Assembly (NCBI GenBank): GCA_016713245.1
Contig: JADJPM010000001.1
Coordinates: 434,001-498,000 of the forward strand
DNA length: 64,000 nucleotides
Reading direction: 5' to 3'
DNA from: Verrucomicrobiaceae bacterium
GTDB lineage: Bacteria; Verrucomicrobiota; Verrucomicrobiia; Verrucomicrobiales; Verrucomicrobiaceae
Shown: piece by piece, positions 47,779 through 57,013 of the stretch
Layout of the letters: each line of letters opens with the position of its first letter
How positions within the stretch are numbered: position 1 is the stretch's first letter
Position numbers and translations under genes: made by a program
Notes under the pieces: generated by a model
What the model saw: the letters and a program-made list of their open reading frames with translations, nothing else
Told to the model about the DNA's origin: nothing
The model's database searches: none

Positions 47779-49182
47779 ATGAGCACCGAATCCTCCCTCG
47801 CACCCTTTTCGCGTCGCAACTGGCTCAAGAGCCTCGCGCTGGCATCGCTCGCGAATCCAAAGCTCTTCGCATCGCCGGCGGCGCACTTTGCGCCGAGGGC
47901 GAAGCGCATCATCTGGCTCACGCAGGCGGGTGCGCCGTCGCAGCTCGATCTGTTTGATTACAAGCCGGGGCTTGTGTCGCAGTTCGACAAGGATTTGCCG
48001 AACTCCGTGCGTGGCGAGCAGCGGCTGACGGGCATGACGGCGGGGCAGAAGCGCTTCCCCATCGCGCCGTCGGTGTTCAAGTTTGCGCAGCATGGCCAGA
48101 GCGGCATGTGGTTGAGCGAGTTGCTGCCGCACACGTCGAAGTTCGCGGATGAGATCTGCCTCATCCGCTCGCTGCACACGGAGGCGATCAATCACGATCC
48201 GGCGATGACGTTGCTGCAAACCGGGCATCAAATCGGTGGCCGGCCCGCGTTTGGCGCGTGGGTGTCGTATGGCCTCGGCTCCGACAACGCGGACCTGCCT
48301 GCCTTTGTCGCGCTCATCTCGCGTCCCAGCGGCCCCACGAACGCGCAGCCGCTGCACGAGCGCATGTGGGGCAGCGGTTTCCTGCCTTCGAAGTATCAAG
48401 GTGTGCGCATGAGTTCCGGCAAGGACCCCGTGCTCTTCCTTTCCAATCCGCCCGGCATCACCACGGAGCGACGCCGCGCCATGCTCGACGATGTCGCCGC
48501 GCTGAACCGACTCAAACTCGCCGATTACCACGATCCCGAAACGCAGGCCCGCATCGACCAATACGAGATGGCCTTCCGCATGCAGTCTGCCGTGCCTGAT
48601 TTGGCCGATCTCTCCAAAGAACCCGCCGACATTTACGAGCGCTACGGCCCCGAATCGAAGAAGCCGGGAACGTATGCCGCGAACTGCATCCTCGCCCGCC
48701 GGCTCGCCGAACGAGGTGTGCGCTTCATCCAGCTTTACCATCGCGGCTGGGACCAACACAACAATCTGCCCAGCGGCATCAAGAGCCAGTGTCACGACAC
48801 CGACCAGCCCACCGCAGCCCTTTTGGCCGAGCTCAAAGAGCGTGGCATGCTCGATGACACGCTCGTCATCTGGGGCGGCGAGTTTGGCCGCACGGTGTAT
48901 TCGCAGGGCGTGCTCACCCGCGACAATCACGGCCGCGATCACCACCCGCGCTGCTACAGCGTCTGGATGGCCGGAGCCGGCGTGAAAGGCGGCCACGTCC
49001 ACGGCGAGACCGATGACTTCAGCTACAACATCGTCAAAGATCCCGTCCACATCCACGACCTCAACGCCACAGCCCTCCATCTCCTCGGTCTCGACCACAC
49101 CCGCCTCACCTACCGTTTCCAAGGCCGCGACTACCGCCTCACGGACATCCATGGCAGTGTGATCCAGAATCTGGTGACTTGA
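47779..49182 (+). CDS. DUF1501 protein with Tat signal, paralogue 2
   Basis: The 467-residue protein has a twin-arginine leader FSRRNWLKSLALASLA, then RIIWLTQAGAPSQLDLFDYKP, GGEFGRTVYSQGVLTRDNHGRDHHP and the C-terminal LTDIHGSVIQNLVT. These match the DUF1501 family and paralogue 1 at 34819. The partner DUF1549/1553 gene is upstream (44082-46925), but a TA pair on the other strand lies between them, so unlike paralogue 1 it cannot be co-translated with its partner and needs a promoter within 46926-47778 or read-through. Confidence 0.9.
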   Translation: MSTESSLAPFSRRNWLKSLALASLANPKLFASPAAHFAPRAKRIIWLTQAGAPSQLDLFDYKPGLVSQFDKDLPNSVRGEQRLTGMTAGQKRFPIAPSVFKFAQHGQSGMWLSELLPHTSKFADEICLIRSLHTEAINHDPAMTLLQTGHQIGGRPAFGAWVSYGLGSDNADLPAFVALISRPSGPTNAQPLHERMWGSGFLPSKYQGVRMSSGKDPVLFLSNPPGITTERRRAMLDDVAALNRLKLADYHDPETQARIDQYEMAFRMQSAVPDLADLSKEPADIYERYGPESKKPGTYAANCILARRLAERGVRFIQLYHRGWDQHNNLPSGIKSQCHDTDQPTAALLAELKERGMLDDTLVIWGGEFGRTVYSQGVLTRDNHGRDHHPRCYSVWMAGAGVKGGHVHGETDDFSYNIVKDPVHIHDLNATALHLLGLDHTRLTYRFQGRDYRLTDIHGSVIQNLVT

Positions 49183-49212
49183 AGAAACTGCTTCCCTGCT
49201 CCAAAACTTCTC

Positions 49213-49671
49213 ATGATCCTCGATACCCTCGCCAATGCCGCACGCTACGAATCGCTGAACTCCCGCTTCGCGAAGGCCTTTGCCTTCCTGCGCACTGTGG
49301 ATGGCACGCAGGCATTGGGCCGGCATGACCTAGATGGTGATCACTGCTTCGCGCTGGTGCAGACCTATGAGACGAAGCCGCTGGAGAAGGCGAAGTTCGA
49401 GGCGCACCGGAAGTACATCGACGTGCAGTTCATCCAGAGCGGGCGCGAGACGATCCTTTGGGCGCCGCTGGCGTCGATGACGGAGGAGACGATGGCCTAC
49501 AGCGAGGAAAAAGACGCCGCGTTGTGGAAGCTCACGGTGGACACCACGCCGCTGCATGTCAGCGCCGGGCACTTTGCCATCCTCTGGCCCGAGGATGCCC
49601 ATGCGCCCTGCATCGAGTGGGAGAAGCCGGAGCAGGTTTTCAAGGTGGTCGTCAAGGTGGCGGTGGAATAG
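49213..49671 (+). CDS. YhcH/YjgK/YiaL (DUF386) family protein
   Basis: The 152-residue protein is a cupin-like barrel. KAKFEAHRKYIDVQFIQSGRETILWAP carries the conserved metal-binding His and Glu/Gln positions, and HFAILWPEDAHAPCI is the C-terminal family motif with its His. Relatives include TabA, which affects biofilm formation, and proteins linked to sialic acid metabolism. The substrate here is unknown. Confidence 0.85.
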   Translation: MILDTLANAARYESLNSRFAKAFAFLRTVDGTQALGRHDLDGDHCFALVQTYETKPLEKAKFEAHRKYIDVQFIQSGRETILWAPLASMTEETMAYSEEKDAALWKLTVDTTPLHVSAGHFAILWPEDAHAPCIEWEKPEQVFKVVVKVAVE

Positions 49672-49735
49672 GCGTGGATCATCGTTGAGCTTTGCCCTTG
49701 CCACCTCCGCCGGACGCAGACAGCATGGTGACCGC

Positions 49736-50143
49736 ATGCAACAAAAGTCTTTTCTTCAACGCAATTGGTACCTTTTCACGCCCATCGTGATCATCATTAT
49801 CCCGCTTCTCATGGCGGCGAACTCGATGGTGAATTGGGGCTACGGCTTCAATGAATCGATGAATGCGCTGATGCACTTCGGCTCCACGGACACTCGCTAC
49901 TCGATTGGCTTTTCCGAGCTGGGGTTCAAAACGATCAAGCCTGGCATGGATGGGCGCACCGTTTACAGCCTGATCAAGAACCCCTTCGAGCAGCAGGTGG
50001 AAGGCACCGTATGGCGCTTCTCACTGCCGCAGGGAGACGCGAAGTATTACCACGAGCGCACATTGATCTTGGAAAAGGACGCCCAGGGCGTCCCAAGGGT
50101 GAAGCGTGTGGTGAGCCGCTTTCACACACCGGAGATCAAGTGA
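49736..50143 (+). CDS. Single-pass membrane protein of unknown function
   Basis: From the ATG at 49736 the protein has 135 residues. An N-terminal transmembrane segment (WYLFTPIVIIIIPLLMAANSM) is followed by an aromatic-rich soluble domain (STDTRYSIGFSELGFKTIKPGMDG, VEGTVWRFSLPQGDAKYYHE). No family is recognised. It precedes an envelope gene pair (LysM lipoprotein, amidase) by 14 bases and may belong to the same operon. Confidence 0.6.
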   Translation: MQQKSFLQRNWYLFTPIVIIIIPLLMAANSMVNWGYGFNESMNALMHFGSTDTRYSIGFSELGFKTIKPGMDGRTVYSLIKNPFEQQVEGTVWRFSLPQGDAKYYHERTLILEKDAQGVPRVKRVVSRFHTPEIK

Positions 50144-50157
50144 ACCCCGCTCCCTGC

Positions 50158-50646
50158 ATGAACTTTTCCGTGAGTCATTTCCTTCCTGTTTCCTGTCTGG
50201 CCTTGGCGCTGGCGCTATCCTCCTGCGGTGGTCCTTCGATCAAGGGCCTGCCGAAAAACCTGCCGGTGATCAATCTCCACGGCTCAAAAGAAACGCCGCC
50301 GCACTCGATGGCGCAAAACGAGTATCCCTTTGATGCGGACGGCGACTATAAGACGGAGTGGGTGGCAGGTGGCACCTCAGGCAAGCCGGAGGCGGACTAC
50401 ACCTCCTGGCGCAGTTCTCACGGAGGCGAGCCGACCCCACAGAGGGATTACACACCGCCGAAAAAGAAGAAATCTTCCTCCAGCAGCAAATCGAAGAGCA
50501 AGGGCGGCAGCTACACGATCAAAGCTGGCGACTCTCTTTCGGTCATTGCCGCCAAGAACGGCACGACTGTGGCCAAGCTGAGGGCCGCCAACGGCCTGAA
50601 GGGCGATATGATCCGCGCAGGCAAAACTCTCAAGATCCCCAAATGA
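50158..50646 (+). CDS. LysM-domain lipoprotein
   Basis: The 162-residue protein has a lipoprotein signal peptide with the lipobox LSSC at residues 20-23. A linker rich in Pro, Ser and Lys (KKKKSSSSSKSKSK) follows, then a C-terminal LysM domain (GSYTIKAGDSLSVIAAKNGTTVAKLRAANGL) that binds peptidoglycan. It lies one base upstream of the amidase gene, so it may place or activate that cell-wall hydrolase. A GTG at 50140 overlapping the previous stop is an alternative start. Confidence 0.87.
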   Translation: MNFSVSHFLPVSCLALALALSSCGGPSIKGLPKNLPVINLHGSKETPPHSMAQNEYPFDADGDYKTEWVAGGTSGKPEADYTSWRSSHGGEPTPQRDYTPPKKKKSSSSSKSKSKGGSYTIKAGDSLSVIAAKNGTTVAKLRAANGLKGDMIRAGKTLKIPK

Positions 50647-50647
50647 C

Positions 50648-51271
50648 ATGCGCTGGCCGTTTGATCGCCCTCTCCTCGCTTTACTAGCGCTTGCGATGGC
50701 GTTGGCGGCTCCCGCTTCTCTCCAGGCCCAGTTTCGCTTTAACACGGTCGTGATTGATGCCGGCCACGGCGGCAAGGATCCTGGCACGATCTGGTATCAC
50801 CGGGTCGAAAAACACCTCGCTCTCGATGTGGCGAAGCGTGTCGAGACTGGTCTGCGGGCCATGGGCATTAAAACGGTGATGATCCGCCGCACGGATACCT
50901 TTGTGGAGCTCGATCAGCGTGCCCGCCTAGCTAACAAAGTGCCGTCTTCGATCTTTGTCAGCGTTCATTTCAATGCGGACGGCAAGGACTTCGGCAAAAA
51001 CGGGGCAGAGATGCATTATTATGGCCCCAAAGGCCTCTACCTCGCCCAGCGGCTGAACACCGCGTTTGATAAAAATGTAAAACTCGGCTGCCGCATGCTC
51101 GTGCAGCGAAAGCGCCTCGTCGTGCTGCGTGAGACGAAGGCGCCTGCGGTGCTCGTGGAGTGCGGTTACCTCACGCATCGCACCAATTCATGGCTCTGCT
51201 CCCTCACCACGCACCGTCAGGCTGTCGCGAATGCCATCGTGGCCGGCATTTTAGCTTCCCGGGCGAAGTGA
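50648..51271 (+). CDS. N-acetylmuramoyl-L-alanine amidase (Amidase_3)
   Basis: The 207-residue protein has a signal peptide (LLALLALAMALAAPASLQA). The Amidase_3 zinc site is seen in VVIDAGHGGKDPGTIW, FVSVHFNADGKDF and the catalytic Glu in VLVECGYLTHRTN. It cleaves the bond between muramic acid and the stem peptide during cell separation or wall turnover. It starts 2 bases after the LysM lipoprotein stop, in an envelope operon. Confidence 0.9.
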   Translation: MRWPFDRPLLALLALAMALAAPASLQAQFRFNTVVIDAGHGGKDPGTIWYHRVEKHLALDVAKRVETGLRAMGIKTVMIRRTDTFVELDQRARLANKVPSSIFVSVHFNADGKDFGKNGAEMHYYGPKGLYLAQRLNTAFDKNVKLGCRMLVQRKRLVVLRETKAPAVLVECGYLTHRTNSWLCSLTTHRQAVANAIVAGILASRAK

Positions 51272-51369
51272 GGGGCTGCCAGCTTTCACATCTTTTGAAA
51301 ATCGCGGCACGATGAGGTCTGGCGGGGCATTTGACTAAGCCCGTGGCGTGGTGAAAGGAGAGTCAGACC

Positions 51370-52380
51370 ATGACCGCCCCCGCCGTCAGCGCTAGTAATC
51401 CTGTTTTCCCGTTCCACCTCGTGCGAGCGGACTTGGAACGTGTGGAAGCGGCCATCCTCGATCAGGCCCGTGCCTTTGATCCTGGCGTCGAGGGCTACGT
51501 CAGTTACGTCTGCAAAACCTCCGGCAAGCGCATCCGTCCTGCGCTGGCGGTGCTCTCCGGCGGTGCCACCGGTGGCACGCACGAGGGGCACACCCGTCTC
51601 TCCGTCATTTTGGAACTCGTTCACATCGCCTCGCTCGTGCATGATGACATTATGGACGAGGCGGACATCCGTCGTCAGGTGCCCACCGCCGTCGCCAAAT
51701 GGGGCAGCAGCCTCAGCGTGCTACTTGGAGACAGCCTTTTCGCCTATGCCTTGGAACTGGCGACCGAGTTTGATGACACCCACGTCTGCCGCACCATCGC
51801 CCGCGCCTCTCGTGACGTGTGCTCCGGTGAGATTTTGCAGACGCAGCGCCGCTTCGATCTGAATCTCTCTGTCACCGATTATCTGAAGATGATCGAGATG
51901 AAGACGGCGGCGCTCTTTGCCGCCGCCTGTGAACTCGGCGCACGGCTCAATCAACAATCAGAATCCACTCAGCACTCGTTGCGTGATTACGGCCTGAAGC
52001 TCGGCACCGCCTACCAGATCTACGACGACTGCCTTGATCTCGTCGGCGATGAAAAAACCGTCGGCAAGACGCTGCGGACAGATCTGGCGCGGGGAAAACT
52101 CACGCTGCCCATCCTTTACCTCCTCGAAGGAGCCACCGAAGCGCAGAAGCAAAAGCTCAGCCGCATGCTGCTGAAAGGTGAGCCGATGGATACCAGCATC
52201 CTCGCCGGCATCGCCGATTACGATGGCGCGGTCGAGCGGGCGGTGAAATTCGCCCAGGACATGCTGGTGAGTGCCCGTGCGGATTTGATCTCCCTCCCTG
52301 GCACGCCGCACAAGCAGGCGCTGGAAGATATCGTGGGCTACCTGCACAGCTTGCTGGATCAGTGCCGCGCGATTCATTGA
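51370..52380 (+). CDS. ispB: Polyprenyl diphosphate synthase
   Basis: The 336-residue trans-isoprenyl diphosphate synthase has the first Asp-rich motif in LVHDDIMDEADIRR and the second in YQIYDDCLDLVGDEKTVGKT. KRIRPALAVLSGG is the N-terminal KxxRP site. It extends a farnesyl-type primer to the long chain used for quinones; the chain length cannot be told from the sequence alone. A clear Shine-Dalgarno AAGGAG at 51355-51360 lies 9 bases before the ATG. A 9-base repeat separates it from radC. Confidence 0.88.
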   Translation: MTAPAVSASNPVFPFHLVRADLERVEAAILDQARAFDPGVEGYVSYVCKTSGKRIRPALAVLSGGATGGTHEGHTRLSVILELVHIASLVHDDIMDEADIRRQVPTAVAKWGSSLSVLLGDSLFAYALELATEFDDTHVCRTIARASRDVCSGEILQTQRRFDLNLSVTDYLKMIEMKTAALFAAACELGARLNQQSESTQHSLRDYGLKLGTAYQIYDDCLDLVGDEKTVGKTLRTDLARGKLTLPILYLLEGATEAQKQKLSRMLLKGEPMDTSILAGIADYDGAVERAVKFAQDMLVSARADLISLPGTPHKQALEDIVGYLHSLLDQCRAIH

Positions 52381-52383
52381 TGG

Positions 52384-52419
52384 GTCCGCTCTGTCCGCTC
52401 TGTCCGATCTGACCGATCA
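52384..52419 (+). repeat. Four-unit 9-base array between ispB and radC
   Basis: Four 9-base units (GTCCGCTCT, twice; then GTCCGATCT and a diverged copy) begin 3 bases after the ispB stop and end 2 bases before the radC ATG at 52422. The unit resembles those at 4675-4701 and 32453-32488. Confidence 0.85.
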
Positions 52420-52421
52420 TC

Positions 52422-53120
52422 ATGTCCCACCGCATTCACGACATCCCAGAGAGTGACCGCCCGCGTGAGCGCCTGCTGCGCCTTGGCCCACAGGCGCTTT
52501 CCGATGCGGAATTGCTCGCTCTTTTCATCAACACCGGCACGAAGGGCGAAAACGCGCTTCAAATAGGCGAACGCATGCTTCGAGAGCATCGTTCCCTCCG
52601 GGAGCTGTCCCGTTTGGAGCCCACGGCCCTCACGGAAATCAAAGCGCTGGGACCCGCGAAGGCCGCTAAACTGGCCGCTGCCTTCGAGATCGGCCGCCGC
52701 GCCGCCCGCGAGACCTCGCAGCGGGACATCGTGCTCGATCATCCACGCAGCGTGTATGAGTTCATCGGCCCCGAGTTACAGGCGCTGAGCTATGAATCCG
52801 TGCGCCTCGTGCTGCTCACCACGAAGCTGACCTTGCTACGGGCCGAGGAAATATTCCGCGGCAGCCTCAACGAATGCACCGCCACGCCGCGTGACATCCT
52901 CAAGAAGGCGCTCATTCACAACGCCCACGCCTTCATCCTCATCCACAACCATCCCAGCGGCGATCCGACGCCCAGCGATGCCGACCGCCGCCTCACCCGC
53001 CGCCTCCGCGAGGCCTCCGAGACGATGGGCATCCTGCTTCAGGACCATGTCATCATCGGCACGCCCTCTGAATCCCGCGAGCTGCCCTACTTCAGCTTCC
53101 GCGAGCACGGGTTGCTGTGA
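52422..53120 (+). CDS. radC: RadC-family JAB-domain protein
   Basis: The 232-residue protein has an N-terminal helix-hairpin-helix region (LSDAELLALFINTGTKGENALQIGERML and LTEIKALGPAKAAKLAAAFE) and a C-terminal JAB/MPN metalloprotease-like domain. The zinc motif is HNHPSGDPTPSDADRRLT. RadC proteins are widespread; the original DNA repair claim has been withdrawn, and a role in recombination or transformation is discussed. All metal ligands are present. Confidence 0.92.
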   Translation: MSHRIHDIPESDRPRERLLRLGPQALSDAELLALFINTGTKGENALQIGERMLREHRSLRELSRLEPTALTEIKALGPAKAAKLAAAFEIGRRAARETSQRDIVLDHPRSVYEFIGPELQALSYESVRLVLLTTKLTLLRAEEIFRGSLNECTATPRDILKKALIHNAHAFILIHNHPSGDPTPSDADRRLTRRLREASETMGILLQDHVIIGTPSESRELPYFSFREHGLL

Positions 53121-53163
53121 TTTTTCCCGTTTGCCACCCCGCCGCCTCACGCTAACGCACCGC

Positions 53164-53766
53164 ATGACTTTTCCCGCGCAGCGTCTCGGCCTTCTGATCG
53201 TGCTTTCCGGCCCTTCCGGCACCGGCAAGACCACGCTCGCCCGCCGGGTCTGTGATCGCGGCGAGGCCATTTTCTCTGTCAGTTGCACCACCCGTGCCCC
53301 ACGCCCCGGCGAGGTGGATGGGAAAGACTACTTCTTCCTTCAAGACGCCGACTTCGTCGAAAAAATCGGGCGCGGCGAGTTCTTCGAGCACGCCCACGTC
53401 CACGGTCGCCGCTACGGCACACTGAAAAGCTATGTGATCGACAATTTGCAGCGCGGCATCGACGTCATCCTCGACATCGACGTGCAGGGTGCGGCGCAGG
53501 TCCGTGCCAGCGATGACGAGTACATCCGCCGCTGCCTGCTCGACATCTTCGTCATGCCTCCCAGTATTGATGAACTCCGCGCCCGCCTCAGCGGCCGCGC
53601 CACCGAGGATGCCGACGCCTTCGAACTGCGCATGAAAAATGCCGCCGAGGAAATGTCCCACTGGCCCGAATACAGCCATGTCCTCGTCAGCGATACTCGC
53701 GATGCCGACGCCACGCGTTTCGAGGCCTTGCTCACCGCCGCGCGGATGCGCAGCAGCCTGCGTTGA
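53164..53766 (+). CDS. gmk: Guanylate kinase
   Basis: From the ATG at 53164 the protein has 200 residues, the normal length. The P-loop is LIVLSGPSGTGKTTLARRV. VSCTTRAPRPGEVDGKDYFFL binds GMP, and IDVQGAAQVRA and DAFELRMKNAAEEM are lid and core motifs. It converts GMP to GDP with ATP. The open frame upstream to 52891 is antisense or shifted over radC and not coding. It is convergent with the small membrane-protein gene. Confidence 0.93.
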   Translation: MTFPAQRLGLLIVLSGPSGTGKTTLARRVCDRGEAIFSVSCTTRAPRPGEVDGKDYFFLQDADFVEKIGRGEFFEHAHVHGRRYGTLKSYVIDNLQRGIDVILDIDVQGAAQVRASDDEYIRRCLLDIFVMPPSIDELRARLSGRATEDADAFELRMKNAAEEMSHWPEYSHVLVSDTRDADATRFEALLTAARMRSSLR

Positions 53767-54099
53767 TCACCGCGTCACTGCAGGAAAGGCCTCCACTCCT
53801 GGCGCATCGACGAAAAACTCGCTCGCCTCGCCATCGGGGATGCCATGGCTGAGGATGCCTTCAAGGCGGCGACGGCTGCCGCGTTCGGTGGAGGGGCGGT
53901 TCGCGGTGCGCTGGATGAGATCCGTAATGACCGGTGCCGCGACGGCAGCACCAGCGGCCAGGAGGGCGAGAGCGATCACATTCGAGGAGCCACGACGCAT
54001 GCCACGACCGAAAAGGATGCCCAAAGCGCAGCCGGCGGCGGCGGGGGCGATGATCGTGGCGTAGTTTTCGTAGCGGGCGGCGGGGTTCTCGGGCTGCAT
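53767..54099 (-). CDS. Small membrane protein of unknown function
   Basis: The 110-residue protein has two likely transmembrane helices (IIAPAAAGCALGILFGRGM and NVIALALLAAGAAVAAPVITDLI), followed by a basic stretch and an acidic C-terminus. The family is not recognised. It ends at the base next to the gmk stop. It is divergent from manC, sharing an 81-base region with it. Confidence 0.6.
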   Translation of the reverse strand: MQPENPAARYENYATIIAPAAAGCALGILFGRGMRRGSSNVIALALLAAGAAVAAPVITDLIQRTANRPSTERGSRRRLEGILSHGIPDGEASEFFVDAPGVEAFPAVTR

Positions 54100-54180
54100 G
54101 AATCACCATAAGCCTTCGGCGAACAAACTCCAAAGAGGAATTTGCCCGGACCTTGCTCCATGGCTAAGAACTGCGCACTC

Positions 54181-55263
54181 ATGAGCAAATCCGCCCTCCC
54201 CAAACGTTACGCCCTCATTCTTGCCGGAGGCAGCGGCCAGCGCTTCTGGCCGATCAGCCGCGACGCCCAGCCGAAACAGCTTTTGAAGCTTTTTGGCGAT
54301 AAGACCCTGCTGGAACTCACCATCGAGCGCCTCGACGGCATTGTGCCCAAGGAAAACATCCTCATCCTCACCAACAAGCAGCAGGAGGCCACCGTCCGCT
54401 CGCTCATCACCACGCTCCCGGCCGAAAACATCGTGGCCGAGCCGGAAAAACGCGATACCGCGCCTGCCATCGCCCTCGCCGTGGGATGGGTCGTGGCCCG
54501 TGATCCGATGGCGACGATGATCGTCCTCCCGGCGGATCATTTGATCGAAAACCACGCCGAATTCCAACGCGTGCTCAGCAATGCCTCCCTGGCCGCCGAG
54601 AACAGCGGAAACCTCGTCACCGTGGGTATCAAGCCCACCTGGCCCTGCCCCAGCTACGGTTATGTGGAGCGTGGTCGAAAGGCCAGCATCGGTGGCGTGG
54701 ATGACCTCCCCGTCTGGGAGGTGGCTCGCTTCCGCGAAAAGCCCAATCCCGATCTCGCCGAGCACTTCATCAGCCAAGGGAACTTCCTCTGGAACGCCGG
54801 CATGTTCATCTGGACCATCCCGGCCATCTTTAGCGAACTCAGCCGCCACTGCCCGGTGCTGGCGGACTTCGTTTCCGAGCTTCGAGGCTCCAAAGACTTC
54901 TCTGCCACCGTGGCGAAGCAGTTCGGCAAACTGCCCAAGCTCTCCATCGACTACGCTTTGATGGAAAAGGCCACCCGTGTGCTGAACATCGAAGCCACCT
55001 TCGACTGGGATGACGTGGGCAATTGGACCAGCGTGGGCCGCTATCTCAAAGCCGATGGCGATGGCAACCAGCACAACTGCGCCTTCTCCCAGCAGGAAGC
55101 CTCCAACAACATCGTCTTCACCCAAACCGGCCAGCATGTGGCTCTCATCGGCGTGCAGGATTTGATCATCGTCGCCTCCAAAGACGGCCTCCTCGTGGCC
55201 GACCGTGCCCGGGCGGAAAACATCAAAAAGCTCGTCGATGGCCTGCCATCGGAGCTGCGCTAA
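54181..55263 (+). CDS. manC: Mannose-1-phosphate guanylyltransferase
   Basis: From the ATG at 54181 the protein has 360 residues. It begins RYALILAGGSGQRFWPISRD (the nucleotidyltransferase G-G-S-G-x-R motif). VLPADHLIE holds the Asp pair for Mg, and FREKPNPDLAEHFI is the FxEKP motif. NAGMFIWTI and DWDDVGNWTSVGRYL are family-specific. It makes GDP-mannose for polysaccharides or glycosylation. It lacks the C-terminal isomerase domain of the bifunctional forms. An upstream ATG at 54142 is less likely. Confidence 0.92.
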   Translation: MSKSALPKRYALILAGGSGQRFWPISRDAQPKQLLKLFGDKTLLELTIERLDGIVPKENILILTNKQQEATVRSLITTLPAENIVAEPEKRDTAPAIALAVGWVVARDPMATMIVLPADHLIENHAEFQRVLSNASLAAENSGNLVTVGIKPTWPCPSYGYVERGRKASIGGVDDLPVWEVARFREKPNPDLAEHFISQGNFLWNAGMFIWTIPAIFSELSRHCPVLADFVSELRGSKDFSATVAKQFGKLPKLSIDYALMEKATRVLNIEATFDWDDVGNWTSVGRYLKADGDGNQHNCAFSQQEASNNIVFTQTGQHVALIGVQDLIIVASKDGLLVADRARAENIKKLVDGLPSELR

Positions 55264-55266
55264 AAA

Positions 55267-55758
55267 ATGCCCCGCATCCTCGCCATCGACCACGGCACCG
55301 TGCGCATCGGCCTGGCGCTGAGCGACGAGCTGGAGCTCGTGGCGAATCCCTTCAAGACGCTGGATGCCCATCACGAGCCGGAGCGAGCCATCGCCCGTCT
55401 CGTGCAGGAAAAACACATCGCGAAAATTGTCATCGGCATGCCCTACCGCATGGACGGGCAGCGTGGTGAGGCAACCGAGCGAGTCGAAAAATTCGCCGAC
55501 AAGCTCGGCAAGGAGCTGCGGCATGAAACTCCCATCGAATTCGTCGATGAACGCCTTTCCTCCGTCGAAGCCGAGGCCTCGCTCTCGCGTTCCGGCATCA
55601 CGGATCGAAAAGAACGCAAGGAAGTCGTCGATCAACTCGCCGCCGTCGTCATCCTCCAGGATTACCTCAACACCGAACGCGGCCCCGAAGGCTTTCTGCT
55701 ACCCGATGAATCTTTCGAGATGCCGTGGAGCGGTGAAAAGCCTCGGAAAAAGCGTTGA
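55267..55758 (+). CDS. ruvX: Holliday junction resolvase-like protein
   Basis: The 163-residue YqgF/RuvX protein has an RNase H-like fold: N-terminal RILAIDHGTVRIGLALSD with the catalytic Asp, IVIGMPYRMDGQRGEAT, FVDERLSSVEAEA with the Glu, and a C-terminal DQLAAVVILQDYL. In bacteria it processes 16S rRNA 5' ends and is near-universal. It begins 3 bases after manC, so the two are co-transcribed, and it is convergent with the SMP-30 gene. Confidence 0.92.
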   Translation: MPRILAIDHGTVRIGLALSDELELVANPFKTLDAHHEPERAIARLVQEKHIAKIVIGMPYRMDGQRGEATERVEKFADKLGKELRHETPIEFVDERLSSVEAEASLSRSGITDRKERKEVVDQLAAVVILQDYLNTERGPEGFLLPDESFEMPWSGEKPRKKR

Positions 55759-55767
55759 GGCCATTCA

Positions 55768-56892
55768 TCAGCAATGATGCGCACCTCGCGTGTTCACATA
55801 CACCGAGTAGAGGCTCTGGGAGGCGGTGATGAAGAGGCGGTTCCGCTTCGGGCCGCCGAAGCAGATGTTGCTGGCGGTCTCGGGCAGCTTGATGAAGCCG
55901 ATGAGCTTGCCTTCGGGGTTGAAGACGTGGACGCCGTCAAAACCATCACCCACCCAACCGGCGCTGGCCCAGAGATTGCCTTCCACATCGCAGCGGATGC
56001 CGTCGGAGCCGCCTTTGCAATGACGAAGGTCATCTTTGAACTGTGGCACTGGTCGTCCAACCGCAATGGGGGGCCTTCCCGATGAAAAATTTCCGTTTTC
56101 ATCCACCACACCGATATTCTTTTTATCGGCGAGCTGGCCTTTATTCGTGGCGAAGACCTTGCCGTTTTTCACCGTCTTGCCGTCCACGTCATAGACGCGG
56201 ATGTTCTTCGGGCTGCCGGTATCGACGATGTACACTTTCTTGTAATCGGGTGAGAAGCAGAGGCTGTTGGGCTTTTCGAGGTCCTCGGTGATCTTGGTGA
56301 TCTCGCCGGAGGGGTCGATGCGATAGACGGATTCCTTGAGGAAGAGTTCACCTTTGTTGCCCTCGTAGTCCATCATGCTGCCGTAACCGGGATCGGTGAA
56401 CCAGATGGAGCCATCGGGATGCACCGCGCCATCGTTGGGGGCGTTGAAAGGTTTGCCGTCGAATTTTTCGGCCAGCACGGTGATTTTACCGTCGAGCTCG
56501 TAGCGGACGACGCGGCGCGTGCCGTGCTCGAAGCTAATCTGGCGGCCTTGCAGGTCAAAGGTGTTGCCATTGCTGTTGTTGGCGTTGTTTCGCATCACGC
56601 TCACATGACCGTCCTCGGGCAGCCAGCGCATCTGAGCGTTGTTCGGGATGTCGCTCCACACGAGGTAGTTGCCGGTGCCGTTCCAGGCGGGCCCCTCGGC
56701 CCAGAGCATGCCGGTGTGCAGGCGGCGGATGGGCGCGTTGCCTTGAACGAGCTTCTCAAAGGCCGGATCGAGCGCGATGACATCCGGATCGGGATAGCGT
56801 TCGGGCGTCTGGCCGGTCCAATCGCGGGCGAGAGCGGAGCTGGCGGTGGCGGCGACAAGGGAGCTGAGGAAAGAGCGGCGATCAGTGGTCAT
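55768..56892 (-). CDS. SMP-30/gluconolactonase-family protein with Tat signal
   Basis: From the ATG at 56892 the protein has 374 residues. The Tat-like leader is TTDRRSFLSSLVAATASSALA. The six-bladed propeller motifs include MLWAEGPAWNGTGNYLVWSDIPNN with the metal-binding Glu, GKPFNAPNDGAVHPDGSIWFTDPGYG (Asn/Asp) and KKVYIVDTGSPK. SDGIRCDVEGNLWAS carries another metal Asp. It probably hydrolyses a sugar lactone in the periplasm, with the substrate unknown. The open frame to 57135 is upstream of the Tat leader. Confidence 0.9.
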   Translation of the reverse strand: MTTDRRSFLSSLVAATASSALARDWTGQTPERYPDPDVIALDPAFEKLVQGNAPIRRLHTGMLWAEGPAWNGTGNYLVWSDIPNNAQMRWLPEDGHVSVMRNNANNSNGNTFDLQGRQISFEHGTRRVVRYELDGKITVLAEKFDGKPFNAPNDGAVHPDGSIWFTDPGYGSMMDYEGNKGELFLKESVYRIDPSGEITKITEDLEKPNSLCFSPDYKKVYIVDTGSPKNIRVYDVDGKTVKNGKVFATNKGQLADKKNIGVVDENGNFSSGRPPIAVGRPVPQFKDDLRHCKGGSDGIRCDVEGNLWASAGWVGDGFDGVHVFNPEGKLIGFIKLPETASNICFGGPKRNRLFITASQSLYSVYVNTRGAHHC

Positions 56893-57013
56893 GGCGGCGG
56901 CGTTTTTAGCGAGTCGTGGCAAAAAACGCACGAAATTATGAATCTGTGCGGCTAAATTGAGTGAACAATGGTACTGCCGCGTGATCTTACGCACGGCCCG
57001 ATCCACCTCCCGC

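Noticed and set aside
47737..49326. Long N-terminal extension of the VapB-like antitoxin frame
   Set aside because: It is antisense to the DUF1501 gene; the antitoxin has its own ATG near 47724-47745 and normal size.
54103..55635. 510-codon open frame on the minus strand
   Set aside because: It is antisense to manC and ruvX, both clearly real.
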